64,000 nucleotides of DNA from assembly GCA_964612185.1 (NCBI GenBank), contig CAZTCR010000013.1, positions 1-64,000 on the forward strand, in the 5' to 3' direction. This DNA is from UBA1447 sp964612185 (GTDB lineage: Bacteria > Bacillota > Clostridia > Oscillospirales > Acutalibacteraceae). The notes under the pieces were generated by a model. The model was not told the origin of the DNA, did not search any database, and saw only the letters and a program-made list of their open reading frames with translations. Below are positions 17,499-25,410 of the stretch, in pieces. The first letter of the stretch is position 1, and every line of letters begins with the position of its first letter. The translations under genes were made by a program, and so were the position numbers.

Positions 17499-18566
17499 TT
17501 AATCCTCCCGGTGCAAACCGCATTCGATAAAGCTTTCCAGCTCTGTCACGGGTAGTTTTAGGATACCGGCTTCGCCGATTTTTAACGGAATAATCAGGTT
17601 GATAACACTGCCCGCCCGCTTTTTATCCCCCAGCGCGGCATTTGTTAAGTCCGATAATTCATAGGGGCATTTTACGTGCAGTGCGTATTTATTCAGTGTC
17701 TGTATCAGCCTGCCAAGGCAAATCTCTTTGGTCAGGTTCATGCTTTCGGCTGCACGGGTGACCATCACCATGCCCACCGCCACCGCGTGACCGTGCGACA
17801 GCTCGTAACCGCTGAGCTTTTCAATCGCGTGCGCCAATGTATGCCCGAAATTCAGCAGCTGGCGCTCGCCGTTGTCAAACTCATCCTTTTCAACCACATC
17901 CCCTTTAATCTCCACACAACGGGTGATGCACGCTTCCATTTCATTCAAACATTTACCGGTTTCAAGCCTCTCAAAAAGCGCCCGGTCTTTTATCATCCCG
18001 TATTTTATCACTTCAGCAATACCGTCCGCCAGCACCTCATCCCGCAGGGTGTTGAGTGTTTCGCAGTCGCAAACAACGAGGCTCGGCTGCCAAAACGCGC
18101 CGGCCAAATTCTTACCGGCTTCCAAATTGACACCGGTTTTACCGCCGACCGAGGAATCAACCGCGGCAAGCAGTGTGGTCGGCATCTGCACAAAACGGAT
18201 GCCCCTCATATAGGAGGAAGCGGCGAAGCCCGCCAAATCCCCTGTCACCCCGCCGCCCAAAGCGATCACCATATCGCTGCGCGTCAAGGCGTTGTGCGCC
18301 ATAAATTCCAACAGCTTGGTAAAGACCGATAAGTTTTTGGCATGTTCGCCGTTTTTGAAAACAAATTTGCAGACATTGAAGCCGGAACAGGTGAGTGAAA
18401 ACTCAACTGTTTCACCGTACAGCGCGTTCACATTGTCGTCTGTCACCAATATAGCGGAGCAAGGCGGAAAATAATCCCGTAGTATTTCACCCGCGTTTTT
18501 AAGCAGCCCACTGCCTATTAAGACATCATAACTTTTTTGCGCACAGGCGATTTTTACTGTCTGCAT
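17499..18566 (-). CDS. aroB: 3-Dehydroquinate synthase
   Basis: 355 residues. NAD- and metal-dependent enzyme that cyclises DAHP to 3-dehydroquinate. Signatures: GGGVTGDLAGFAAS, PTTLLAAVDSSVGGKTG, IKYGMI with a metal Glu upstream, NFGHTLAHAIE and SHGHAVAVGM (metal His). AAGGATTG precedes the ATG. It ends just before aroA, whose ribosome binding site is in its last codons. Confidence 0.96.
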   Translation of the reverse strand: MQTVKIACAQKSYDVLIGSGLLKNAGEILRDYFPPCSAILVTDDNVNALYGETVEFSLTCSGFNVCKFVFKNGEHAKNLSVFTKLLEFMAHNALTRSDMVIALGGGVTGDLAGFAASSYMRGIRFVQMPTTLLAAVDSSVGGKTGVNLEAGKNLAGAFWQPSLVVCDCETLNTLRDEVLADGIAEVIKYGMIKDRALFERLETGKCLNEMEACITRCVEIKGDVVEKDEFDNGERQLLNFGHTLAHAIEKLSGYELSHGHAVAVGMVMVTRAAESMNLTKEICLGRLIQTLNKYALHVKCPYELSDLTNAALGDKKRAGSVINLIIPLKIGEAGILKLPVTELESFIECGLHRED

Positions 18567-18583
18567 ACTGATATCAATCCTTC

Positions 18584-19423
18584 CTACTCATCGTTAAGCT
18601 GCTTTTTCCGCTCGCTGCCTTCACGCAGCATGGCGCTCATGCCTGCGGCATTGCCGGTTTTAAGCGCTTTGCTGTACTCCTGCAGGCGTTCAACGAGCGA
18701 ATCGATTTCCGAAGCGAGGTTGTCACGGTTGGAAAGGAAGAGTTCCGTCCACATGTTTTCATTCAGCTTCGCGACCCTGGTCATATCCTTATAGCTGCCT
18801 GCCGAAAACCCTTTATGGTTGAGTGCCGCGGGACTTTTTACATACGCGCTGGACACCACATGCGCGAGTTGGGAGGTAAAGGCAATCATTTTATCATGCT
18901 CATCGGGCGTGGTGATTTGAAAATTGTTGAAGCCGATACCGAGAAACAGTTTTTTTAGCTTTTCAATCACTTCGATATGGGTACCGGGGTAGGGGGTGAT
19001 AATCATCGATGCTTTTTCAAACAAGTTTTTCTTGGAGTATTCAAAGCCGGAGAACTCAATCCCCGCCATCGGGTGCCCGCCTACAAAGGTAAAACCGTTT
19101 TCCGCCGCAATCTGCTCAACCGCGCCGCAAACATCCCGCTTCACTCCGCAGCAGTCGATAACCATACAGCCTTTTTTAAACAATCCGGCGTTATCTATAA
19201 TATAGCTTACTGTTGCCTCCAGGTAGAGTGCGATAACAACAAGATCACACTCCTTGAGTTTTTCGCCTGTCAGCTCGCCGTCAATGGCGCCGATCAGCTT
19301 TGCTTTACACACGACGGTAGGGGCAATATCAAACCCCAGCACGGTATGCTCCGTGTTTTCTTTAATCGCCTTGGCAATCGAGCCGCCAATGAGCCCGAGC
19401 CCGACAATTCCGATTGTCATCAT
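18584..19423 (-). CDS. tyrA: Prephenate dehydrogenase
   Basis: 279 residues. NAD-type oxidative decarboxylation of prephenate to 4-hydroxyphenylpyruvate, the Tyr branch. An N-terminal Rossmann fold with GLGLIGGS near residue 8, FVGGHPMAG with the catalytic His, and a helical dimerisation domain (about 165-279) containing SQLAHVVSSAY. There is no C-terminal ACT domain, so direct Tyr feedback as in B. subtilis TyrA is not evident. Second gene of the operon, 45 bases after aroF. Confidence 0.94.
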   Translation of the reverse strand: MMTIGIVGLGLIGGSIAKAIKENTEHTVLGFDIAPTVVCKAKLIGAIDGELTGEKLKECDLVVIALYLEATVSYIIDNAGLFKKGCMVIDCCGVKRDVCGAVEQIAAENGFTFVGGHPMAGIEFSGFEYSKKNLFEKASMIITPYPGTHIEVIEKLKKLFLGIGFNNFQITTPDEHDKMIAFTSQLAHVVSSAYVKSPAALNHKGFSAGSYKDMTRVAKLNENMWTELFLSNRDNLASEIDSLVERLQEYSKALKTGNAAGMSAMLREGSERKKQLNDE

Positions 19424-19468
19424 AGCAAAGTCCCCTTCCTATATCTTCGAACAATGATCATGCCGGCA

Positions 19469-20482
19469 TCAGTGGTACTTGAACGCAAAGGGCAGGATGG
19501 AATTGATTTGTGTCACCATTTCCGCGAAAGCCGCAGGAGTCAGCGACTGCACGCCGTCGCATAGCGCGTGGGGCGGGTCGTTATGCACTTCAATCATCAG
19601 CCCGTCGGCACCCGCAGCAATCGCCGCGACCGCCATGGGCCGCACCAACCGGGCGATACCGGTCGCGTGGCTCGGGTCAATAATAATCGGCAAATGCGTC
19701 AGTTCTTTGAGCAACGGGATGGCGGACAAATCCAGCGTATTCCGCGTCGCGGTTTCAAAAGTCCGTATTCCCCTTTCGCAGAGCACCACTTTTTCGTTGC
19801 CTTCGGACATAATGTACTCCGCGCTCATGAGCAGCTCCTGCAGGGTACTGGACAACCCTCTTTTCAGTAAAATCGGCTTATTCATCCTGCCAAGTTCCTT
19901 GAGCAGTTCAAAGTTCTGCATATTGCGCGCCCCGACCTGAATCATGTCAACATCATCAAACAAATTGAGCTGCGACAAATCCATGACCTCCGTCACAATC
20001 GGCAGACCTGTCAGATTTTTCGCCTTCAGCAGCAAATCCAGCCCATGCGCCCTTAACCCTTGGAACGCGTAGGGGGATGTGCGCGGTTTAAACGCCCCGC
20101 CCCGCAGGATGGTCGCCCCGGCAGCCTTTACGCTTTCGGCAATGCCGCAAACCTGCTCTTCGGACTCAATGGAGCAGGGTCCTGCAATAATCTGCACATG
20201 GCCGCCGCCGATTTTAACCCCGCCCACATCAATAACCGAATCATTTGGATGGAACTTGCGGTTCGCTTTTTTATACGGTTCCTGCACCAATTTGACATCC
20301 TCAACAATGCTCAGCGCACGAATTAAATCCGCGTCGACCACCGTGGTATCGCCAATCAGCCCCAAAACGGTTTGGTGCTGCCCTGTGCTGACATGGACAT
20401 CGATGTTCATGCTTTTGAGCCAGTCCTTCAAATTCTCCAGCTGAACCGCGTCGTGGTTTTCCCTCAATATCACGATCATCAT
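19469..20482 (-). CDS. aroF: DAHP synthase (AroAI-beta type)
   Basis: 337 residues. Condenses PEP and erythrose-4-phosphate, the committed step. An N-terminal ferredoxin-like regulatory domain (1 to about 70) precedes the barrel with GPCSIES, GGAFKPRTSPYAFQG, QVGARNMQNF, LLKRG and SHATG. This architecture is the one in which Tyr or Phe binds the N-terminal domain of DAHP synthases of Thermotoga type. The start has GAGAGGGG before it. It is the first structural gene after the attenuator, so all eight aro genes are under that control. Confidence 0.95.
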   Translation of the reverse strand: MMIVILRENHDAVQLENLKDWLKSMNIDVHVSTGQHQTVLGLIGDTTVVDADLIRALSIVEDVKLVQEPYKKANRKFHPNDSVIDVGGVKIGGGHVQIIAGPCSIESEEQVCGIAESVKAAGATILRGGAFKPRTSPYAFQGLRAHGLDLLLKAKNLTGLPIVTEVMDLSQLNLFDDVDMIQVGARNMQNFELLKELGRMNKPILLKRGLSSTLQELLMSAEYIMSEGNEKVVLCERGIRTFETATRNTLDLSAIPLLKELTHLPIIIDPSHATGIARLVRPMAVAAIAAGADGLMIEVHNDPPHALCDGVQSLTPAAFAEMVTQINSILPFAFKYH

Positions 20483-20514
20483 CGTTACCCCTCTCGTTCA
20501 TCAAAAATCGATAT

Positions 20515-20547
20515 AAAAAAGCCCCCAGCGAATTTCGCTGCGGAGCT
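20515..20547 (-). terminator. Attenuator terminator before aroF
   Basis: On the minus strand, AGCTCC-G-CAGCGA pairs with TCGCTGGGGGCT (one bulged G, one G-T pair) around a short loop and is followed by six T. It lies between a Phe/Tyr-rich leader peptide (20568-20675) and aroF, with no gene ending here, so it can only act as a conditional terminator. Confidence 0.88.
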
Positions 20548-20636
20548 TAACGGCTTTGTAACGGTCTCTATCTTACAAGCGGTCTCCTGTTTGCAGCAAA
20601 ACTCAAGTCAGCCTTACTAAAGTAAAAAGTAAAGCT
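20537..20636 (-). promoter_or_regulatory. Alternative leader RNA pairings (antiterminator and pause hairpin)
   Basis: Three competing structures can be read. (1) AGCTTTACT at 20636-20628 pairs with AGTAAGGCT at 20618-20610, inside the Phe codon run, a pause hairpin. (2) Antiterminator: GCTGC (20597-20593) pairs with GCAGC (20541-20537) and GGAG (20587-20584) with CTCC (20545-20542), which takes up the 5' arm of the terminator. (3) A stem from GCTTGTAA and TTACAAAGC between them (one bulged A). A ribosome stalled at the Phe/Tyr codons leaves (2) free; one that reaches the stop at 20568 covers its 5' arm so the terminator forms. Base pairs are seen; the mechanism is inferred from classical pheL/trpL leaders. 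Confidence 0.8.
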
Positions 20637-20675
20637 AAAGGTAAAATAGTTTGCTGAAAAGGTGTTTGCGACCAT
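20568..20675 (-). CDS. Phe/Tyr-rich attenuation leader peptide
   Basis: A 35-codon open frame that begins MVANTFSAN and then has seven aromatic residues in ten codons (residues 10-19, YFTFSFTFYF). In total it holds seven Phe and two Tyr and no Trp. GGGAG stands six bases before its ATG, and it lies about 28 bases after the predicted transcription start of the aro operon. It ends about 20 bases before the terminator hairpin. These are the hallmarks of a leader peptide that senses charged tRNA-Phe and tRNA-Tyr. The peptide itself probably has no other role. Confidence 0.85.
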   Translation of the reverse strand: MVANTFSANYFTFSFTFYFSKADLSFAANRRPLVR

Positions 20676-20709
20676 ATCTTTCTCCCGACCCAAGAAATAA
20701 TGCATGATT

Positions 20710-20738
20710 ATTATTGCATACTAAAATCATCATGTCAA
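20710..20738 (-). promoter_or_regulatory. Promoter of the aro operon
   Basis: TTGACA (20733-20738), a 17-base spacer, then AATAAT (20710-20715) on the minus strand. It places the transcript start near 20703, just upstream of the leader peptide. Confidence 0.8.
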
Positions 20739-20758
20739 GCGTTTTTGAAAAAATATTT

Positions 20759-21901
20759 TTAGTCCTTTAAAGCGGTAAACAGAATCTCATTGTATGAATC
20801 CCCGTCATCAAGCACCCGCTCATTGTGTCCAACCGTTATGATTTTACCGTCAAGGGTTAAGTCTACCGGTTTCATTTTACCGGCGGAAAAAGTCGGCACC
20901 GCGTTCTCCGGTTCTTTGTCCCTTTCGCGGATAAAGTTTTCAATCCTGAAGTTGTTCAGGTTGCTTTCGGCTTAAATCAGCGGATTTTTGCTGTCGATGG
21001 TTTTGTGCACGCACAGGTTGCGAAGAGTTACATCGTGTACATTGCCAACGCCATCCGGCCTGTCTTCTTCCTTAAACAGCGGTGTTCTGCAGTACCTGGC
21101 GGCATCGAGGTTGACGGCGAACACCCGGCAGCCGCCGGAGACATTTTCAATCGTAATATTTGATATTTCGGCATCCACGCTCAGCAGCCGGATAAAGGTA
21201 TGGCAGTCCGCGGCGTAAACATTCCGGATGATGACATTGGTAATCGGCCCGCGCTTAAGCCCTAAATTGACGAGCCGGTTCACTTCGTCATCCGCGTTGA
21301 GGGCGATGATATCGTCATTGGTGGAGCCGTACATGGAGGCGCTGATGTTTTCCACCGTACCGTTTGAACAATAGCCCGCCAAGTGGATGCCGTCCTGATT
21401 CGGTCTTAAATGAACCGCTTCAAACTCGATGCCGCTGATGCAAAAATCATCCGTTTCACCGACGCGCACAAAATAACTTTCCGCGTCGCAAAGCTTCATA
21501 TTCTGCAGCGTCAGCCCTTTGATGTTGATAAAGTTAAACATCACGCCGGTGCAGCCTTTGTGGTCAAAAATATCCGGGTTCCGCAGATTCCCTTTGTTGT
21601 TGCCGTTCCACACGCCGCCTTCCACCGCGATGTTTACATTGCCGTTTTGTACATCCTTGTTGGTTAAAAGGAAGTCGTTGATGGTGGTACAGGCGCCGTC
21701 GGCTAAAAATATAACAGCCTCTTTCGAAGCCGCGATTTTAGTATGAGACCCGATTTTCAGCGTTTCGCCGATTTTATATAGCCCGGGCGGAACAATAACA
21801 ACCGGCGAGCCGCTGTCCAGCGCCTTTTGAAAAGCCGCGCTGTCATCCTCCAAGCCGTTTCCCGCCGCACCAAAACCCCTTACATTGACTGAATTGTCCA
21901 T
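20759..21901 (-). pseudogene. Polygalacturonase-fold (PbH1) protein, broken by in-frame stop
   Basis: The frame from 21901 gives 309 residues of a right-handed beta-helix protein (VRGFGAAGNG start, NQDGIHLAG and STNDDIIALN motifs like the catalytic loops of GH28). It stops with TAA at 20972-20974. The same frame then continues without interruption for 70 more residues (starting AESNLNNFRI) to a TAA at 20759. The tail reads as coding sequence, so the gene seems interrupted by a single nonsense codon; read-through, a recent mutation or a sequencing error cannot be told apart. It follows a membrane protein gene on the same strand by 15 bases. There is no signal peptide. A related intact gene is at 38720. 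Confidence 0.7.
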
Positions 21902-21916
21902 TTGAATTGTTCTCTC

Positions 21917-22531
21917 CTAATCTGTAACGCTTGCTGTTATGTTTTTATCTTTGAAAAAGCGGTTGAACACCGGCGAAGCGCCCGACAGAAAGCCCAAGAA
22001 AAAGATAAAGTAAGAGACGGCCGACAGAATAATCGGGAAATAAAGGCTGTTAATACTTGCATTGCTGAAAATCATATACCAGGCAGGCGTTAAAAAAATC
22101 CAGTTGTACGGGATATTGACAAGCAAGAGCAGCTGATTGAATCTTGTTTGATCATAGAAAATGCCGCAGGCAAGCGTATAAAGCAACGGAAACACAACCG
22201 GCAAATACCGCATTATTAAATTTGCCGGCTTCACAATCAGCGTCTTTGGTTTGCTGTTTTTACCGGTTCCAAAAATAATACTGCCGGGGCTGAGGGATGA
22301 CAGATAGTAGTAACGCGCGTTTCGATAATAAACCCCGCAGCAGAAGAAAACGATAACCGGCACCCCACAGGCGATATAGGCAAAGGTGTCCAGTCCTCTT
22401 TGCACATCAAGCATATCGAAAACAACAAAGCTGAACACGACAAAGGGGATGTACGCAAGCAGCAGAAAAAAGTTAAACACCAGCATAACGGTTAGCTGTG
22501 TTTTGAAAAAATATGTCAAACTGTTCTTCAT
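21917..22531 (-). CDS. Integral membrane protein, function unknown
   Basis: 204 residues with about five hydrophobic segments (near 15-40, 48-66, 105-125, 138-158, 165-185) and a Lys-rich loop between the second and third. The overall pattern resembles YesL/DUF624-type membrane proteins that often accompany carbohydrate genes, but I cannot confirm a family. It lies 15 bases before the beta-helix gene and is probably co-transcribed with it. GGAGG-like GAGGAGGCGAC precedes the ATG. Confidence 0.6.
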   Translation of the reverse strand: MKNSLTYFFKTQLTVMLVFNFFLLLAYIPFVVFSFVVFDMLDVQRGLDTFAYIACGVPVIVFFCCGVYYRNARYYYLSSLSPGSIIFGTGKNSKPKTLIVKPANLIMRYLPVVFPLLYTLACGIFYDQTRFNQLLLLVNIPYNWIFLTPAWYMIFSNASINSLYFPIILSAVSYFIFFLGFLSGASPVFNRFFKDKNITASVTD

Positions 22532-22761
22532 TTATTGTCGCCTCCTCTATGCCGGGAAACGGCTGCGTCCGGTGTCAGTTGATTTGCCTTGGTAATACGG
22601 TTAAGAATTCTTTCTCATATTCTCATATATAATTAGAAATGTCAACAAGCGTAAGGATATTTTCCTTTACACTTGGCGCTAAACAGCCTGAAATATTGCT
22701 TTTTAACCATTGAATGCTAAAATACTATCCTGTACTAAAAAATATAGACATATTTTTTAAA

Positions 22762-22892
22762 CGGCAAGCTCACTTGCCGCTGCGGCTGAAGCCGCAGACA
22801 GATAGCATTGAACGGCATATCCGGCAGCAAATGCTGCCCCCGCTGTCTTATGACAGCGGATTTAAAAGATAGACTTTATCTGTCTTTTAAAT
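22762..22892 (+). other. Cluster of five abutting hairpins, structured leader candidate
   Basis: Five near-perfect inverted repeats in 131 bases: CGGCAAG/CTTGCCG (22762-22779), CTGCGGC/GCCGCAG (22780-22797), GGCAGCA/TGCTGCC (22823-22838), CCGCTGTC/GACAGCGG (22840-22859) and ATTTAAAAGA/TCTTTTAAAT (22860-22892), most with loops of two to five bases. In addition AGACAGATA at 22795-22803 is the exact complement of TATCTGTCT at 22877-22885, so an outer stem could enclose hairpins three and four in competition with hairpin five. It ends 51 bases before the egsA-like start codon on the same strand. It may be a folded 5' leader RNA or a small palindromic mobile repeat. Confidence 0.6.
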
Positions 22893-22943
22893 TATAATTA
22901 GTTTAATTTTACGGGAAAAGGCAAATGATAAAGGAGCAAAAAG

Positions 22944-24203
22944 ATGTTGGATATCAAGGCAATCGAAGCAGATTTGCAAAACTGCTCCTGCGGGCGGGCA
23001 CATCACACAAATATCCGTGCGGTCGAAATCTGCAGCGGGATCACCGCGAAAACGGGAGAAATCCTAATTGAAAACGGGTTCCCTAAGAATATTCTGCTCG
23101 TCGCGGATTTGAATACCCTGCGCGCGGGGGAAGGTGTTATCGACAGCCTGTTGCGTAACGGTTTTATCATCAAACAGCACAGCTATGACAACCTGCGCAC
23201 GGCAGACATGGAACAAGTGGAAGCGATTGAAGCGCTTTGCGCGGATGTTGACGGTATCCTTTCGGTAGGTTCCGGCTCGTTAAACGACATCTGCCGCCTG
23301 GCAGCCTTCCGGCAGAATAAAGCGTTTGCCATATATGCTACCGCCCCTTCGATGGACGGCTTCGCCTCCAACTCCGCGCCGATTACCAAAAATAACTTCA
23401 AATATTCCTATCCGGCTGTTCAGCCGAGCGTCATCATCGCCGATACCAAGGTTTTGGCGGCATCCCCCACGGAGCTGAAATCAGCGGGTTTCGGTGATAT
23501 GATCGGCAAATACATCGGCCTTGCCGACTGGCGCATCGCCCACCTGATAAACGGTGAATACTACTGCCCAAAAGTTGCCGCGCTGTCGGAACAGGCGGTT
23601 CAAAAAATCGCCGCTCTGGCGGACAAGGTCACCCTTGATGATGAAGAGTCCGCCGCGGCGATTATGGAATCCCTGGTACTCACCGGGCTTTGCATGGGCT
23701 TTGCGGACAGTGTGCGCCCGGCCTCCGGCGCGGAGCATGTGCTGTCGCACTTTTGGGAGATTAAAAAACTGCAGCAGGGACTGCTGTCGGACTACCACGG
23801 CAAAAAGGTCGGTGTTGCGACGGTACTAATCAATAAGATATACCGGGAAATGATACAGACGGAGGAAATCAACCCCGTTTACGAGGACATTGACTGGCAC
23901 GAACTCAAGCAAGCATACGGTGAAGGCCTGACGGACGATATGATCAAGGCAAACACCCCGACTGTCACCCAAGGAATTACGCCGGAACACCTGAAAGCCT
24001 ACTGGCATAACATCCGGCGGATTGTTGATGAAACCCTGCCGAACAATGATGAACTTTTGACACTGATGAAAGCCGCCGGCGCACCGGTGACTGCCGCGGA
24101 AATTGATGTAACTCCCGAGCTTTGCGAACTCGGTCTTCAGTACAGCGCCTTTATGCGTTACAGGCTCACGCTCCTGCGGCTGCGGCCGATGCTGGGGATA
24201 TAG
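22944..24203 (+). CDS. egsA: sn-Glycerol-1-phosphate dehydrogenase (AraM/EgsA family)
   Basis: 419 residues of the iron-alcohol-dehydrogenase-like fold. Motifs: SVGSGSLNDICR (nucleotide loop near residue 110), ATAPSMDGFAS, GFGDMIGKY with the first metal Asp, and SGAEHVLSHFWE with two metal His. Members reduce dihydroxyacetone phosphate to glycerol-1-phosphate; B. subtilis AraM (EgsA) uses it to make heptaprenylglyceryl phosphate. A clear AAGGAGC site precedes the ATG. The structured leader at 22762-22892 may control it. No adjacent partner such as pcrB is present. Confidence 0.85.
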   Translation: MLDIKAIEADLQNCSCGRAHHTNIRAVEICSGITAKTGEILIENGFPKNILLVADLNTLRAGEGVIDSLLRNGFIIKQHSYDNLRTADMEQVEAIEALCADVDGILSVGSGSLNDICRLAAFRQNKAFAIYATAPSMDGFASNSAPITKNNFKYSYPAVQPSVIIADTKVLAASPTELKSAGFGDMIGKYIGLADWRIAHLINGEYYCPKVAALSEQAVQKIAALADKVTLDDEESAAAIMESLVLTGLCMGFADSVRPASGAEHVLSHFWEIKKLQQGLLSDYHGKKVGVATVLINKIYREMIQTEEINPVYEDIDWHELKQAYGEGLTDDMIKANTPTVTQGITPEHLKAYWHNIRRIVDETLPNNDELLTLMKAAGAPVTAAEIDVTPELCELGLQYSAFMRYRLTLLRLRPMLGI

Positions 24204-24214
24204 TTTTATTTGTA

Positions 24215-24256
24215 TTGACAATGTGTATTCCATGTGTTATATTGTATATGCAATAT
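24215..24256 (+). promoter_or_regulatory. RelB-YafQ promoter with operator dyad
   Basis: TTGACA (24215-24220), a 17-base spacer and TATATT (24238-24243). An inverted repeat ATATTG-N6-CAATAT (24239-24256) covers the -10 box, where an autoregulating RelB dimer would be expected to bind. Confidence 0.7.
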
Positions 24257-24275
24257 GATGCAGAAGGGTGATATT

Positions 24276-24554
24276 ATGCCTGACAAAACAACCAATATTT
24301 CTATCCGTTTGGATTCGGATCTTAAAAAAAGAGCAGACGAACTCCTCGCGGACCTTGGTCTGAACATGACAACAGCGGTTACCATTTTCTTGCGGCAGGT
24401 TATTCGCAGGCAGGGCATACCGTTTGAAGTCACGCGATTTACCCCAAATAGCGAAACGATTGCCGCAATGAAAGAGGCAAAGCGCATTGCCAACGACCCG
24501 AGTGTTGCCGGTTTTACCGATCTTGACGAACTCTTTAGGGAGCTTAACGCATGA
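24276..24554 (+). CDS. relB: RelB/DinJ family antitoxin
   Basis: 92 residues. An N-terminal ribbon-helix-helix (NISIRLDSDLKKRADELL, then LNMTTAVTIFLRQVI) typical of RelB/DinJ antitoxins, and a C-terminal tail that would wrap the toxin. The ATG at 24276 follows AAGGGTG by about six bases; upstream in-frame codons lack a site. It overlaps the toxin gene by four bases (ATGA). Confidence 0.9.
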   Translation: MPDKTTNISIRLDSDLKKRADELLADLGLNMTTAVTIFLRQVIRRQGIPFEVTRFTPNSETIAAMKEAKRIANDPSVAGFTDLDELFRELNA

Positions 24555-24826
24555 TATACACCATCAAGCTTACGGCTCAGTTTAAGAAGGATTACAAACG
24601 CGCCAAAAAGCGGGGGCTTCCAATGAACCTGCTGGACGACATTATCATTCGGCTTGCAAAAGGGGAAAGCCTTGGCGAAAAAAATCGCGACCATTCGTTG
24701 ACGGGTAATTATACCGGATACAGGGAGTGCCATATCGCACCGGATTGGCTTTTGATTTACCTTTTGGAAAACAATGTGCTTGTGCTGACCTTAACGCGCA
24801 CAGGCTCGCATGGTGACTTGTTCTGA
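24551..24826 (+). CDS. yafQ: YafQ-family mRNA interferase toxin
   Basis: 91 residues of the RelE/YafQ fold. Residues matching the E. coli YafQ catalytic set are present at the expected spacing: His48, His61, Asp65, Trp66, His87 and Phe91 (motifs YRECHIAPDW and RTGSHGDLF). Such toxins cleave mRNA at the ribosome A site. All key residues being intact suggests an active toxin. Translationally coupled to relB. Confidence 0.9.
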   Translation: MIYTIKLTAQFKKDYKRAKKRGLPMNLLDDIIIRLAKGESLGEKNRDHSLTGNYTGYRECHIAPDWLLIYLLENNVLVLTLTRTGSHGDLF

Positions 24827-25027
24827 CCTTTTTAACAGGGCTTTGATGCAAATAGCAACAAAACCGGAGTCTATTAACCAATGATGAAAATTTGTTAGTT
24901 AAGCTAAAAAATGAATTATAGTATTAATGTATACGATACGATGAATTCAATTTGATGTCAATGTGAATTCTTAAATAATTATTCAAAATGATATGATTTT
25001 GATATCACATATTTGGGGGTCAAACTC

Positions 25028-25210
25028 ATGTCCGGTAATTATTATCCGCCCTTTTCATTGAGGATTTCGGAAGAGATGCTTCGAAAAATCAAATATATTG
25101 CTGATATAAACAAGCGTTCAACAAATAAAGAGATTGAATTTGTTTTGGAACAGTATATAAACAGGTTTGAAAAAGAAAACGGAACTATTGAAAGCAGCGG
25201 GAGTAATTAA
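25028..25210 (+). CDS. Arc-like ribbon-helix-helix protein
   Basis: 60 residues with an Arc-type ribbon-helix-helix: FSLRISEEMLRKIKYIAD then STNKEIEFVLEQYI. Such proteins bind DNA as dimers and often act as antitoxins or phage/plasmid-type repressors. GGGGG lies nine bases before the ATG; a TTG five codons earlier is in frame. It stands alone and is followed by a perfect terminator. The upstream 200 bases are very AT-rich with two GAATTC-containing repeats; otherwise nothing is seen there. Confidence 0.75.
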   Translation: MSGNYYPPFSLRISEEMLRKIKYIADINKRSTNKEIEFVLEQYINRFEKENGTIESSGSN

Positions 25211-25221
25211 CCGGAATGTGA

Positions 25222-25263
25222 AAAGACAGTGTGATGAAGAAAAATCATCACACTGTCTTTTTT
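25222..25263 (+). terminator. Perfect terminator after the Arc-like gene
   Basis: Sixteen base pairs without mismatch: AAAGACAGTGTGATGA (25222-25237) with its complement at 25245-25260 around a seven-base loop, followed by T residues. Confidence 0.92.
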
Positions 25264-25348
25264 ACGCTATATTGCTTGTGTTTTGTAGTATAAAAGTAAC
25301 GGCTCACCGCCATATTCGTAAAAATGAGGAATGGTTTCCTTATAATTG

Positions 25349-25377
25349 TTGACAATTCGTTAAAATGGGAATACAAT
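25349..25377 (+). promoter_or_regulatory. Promoter of ATPase gene at 25411
   Basis: TTGACA (25349-25354), 17-base spacer, TACAAT (25372-25377), 34 bases before the start codon. Confidence 0.8.
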
Positions 25378-25410
25378 ACCAATAATGGCATGAGAGAGGC
25401 GGTATAAAAC

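Noticed and set aside
20515..20760. T-box riboswitch before aroF
   Set aside because: I could not find the conserved T-box sequence or specifier layout, while a Phe/Tyr leader peptide with its own ribosome site accounts for the terminator.
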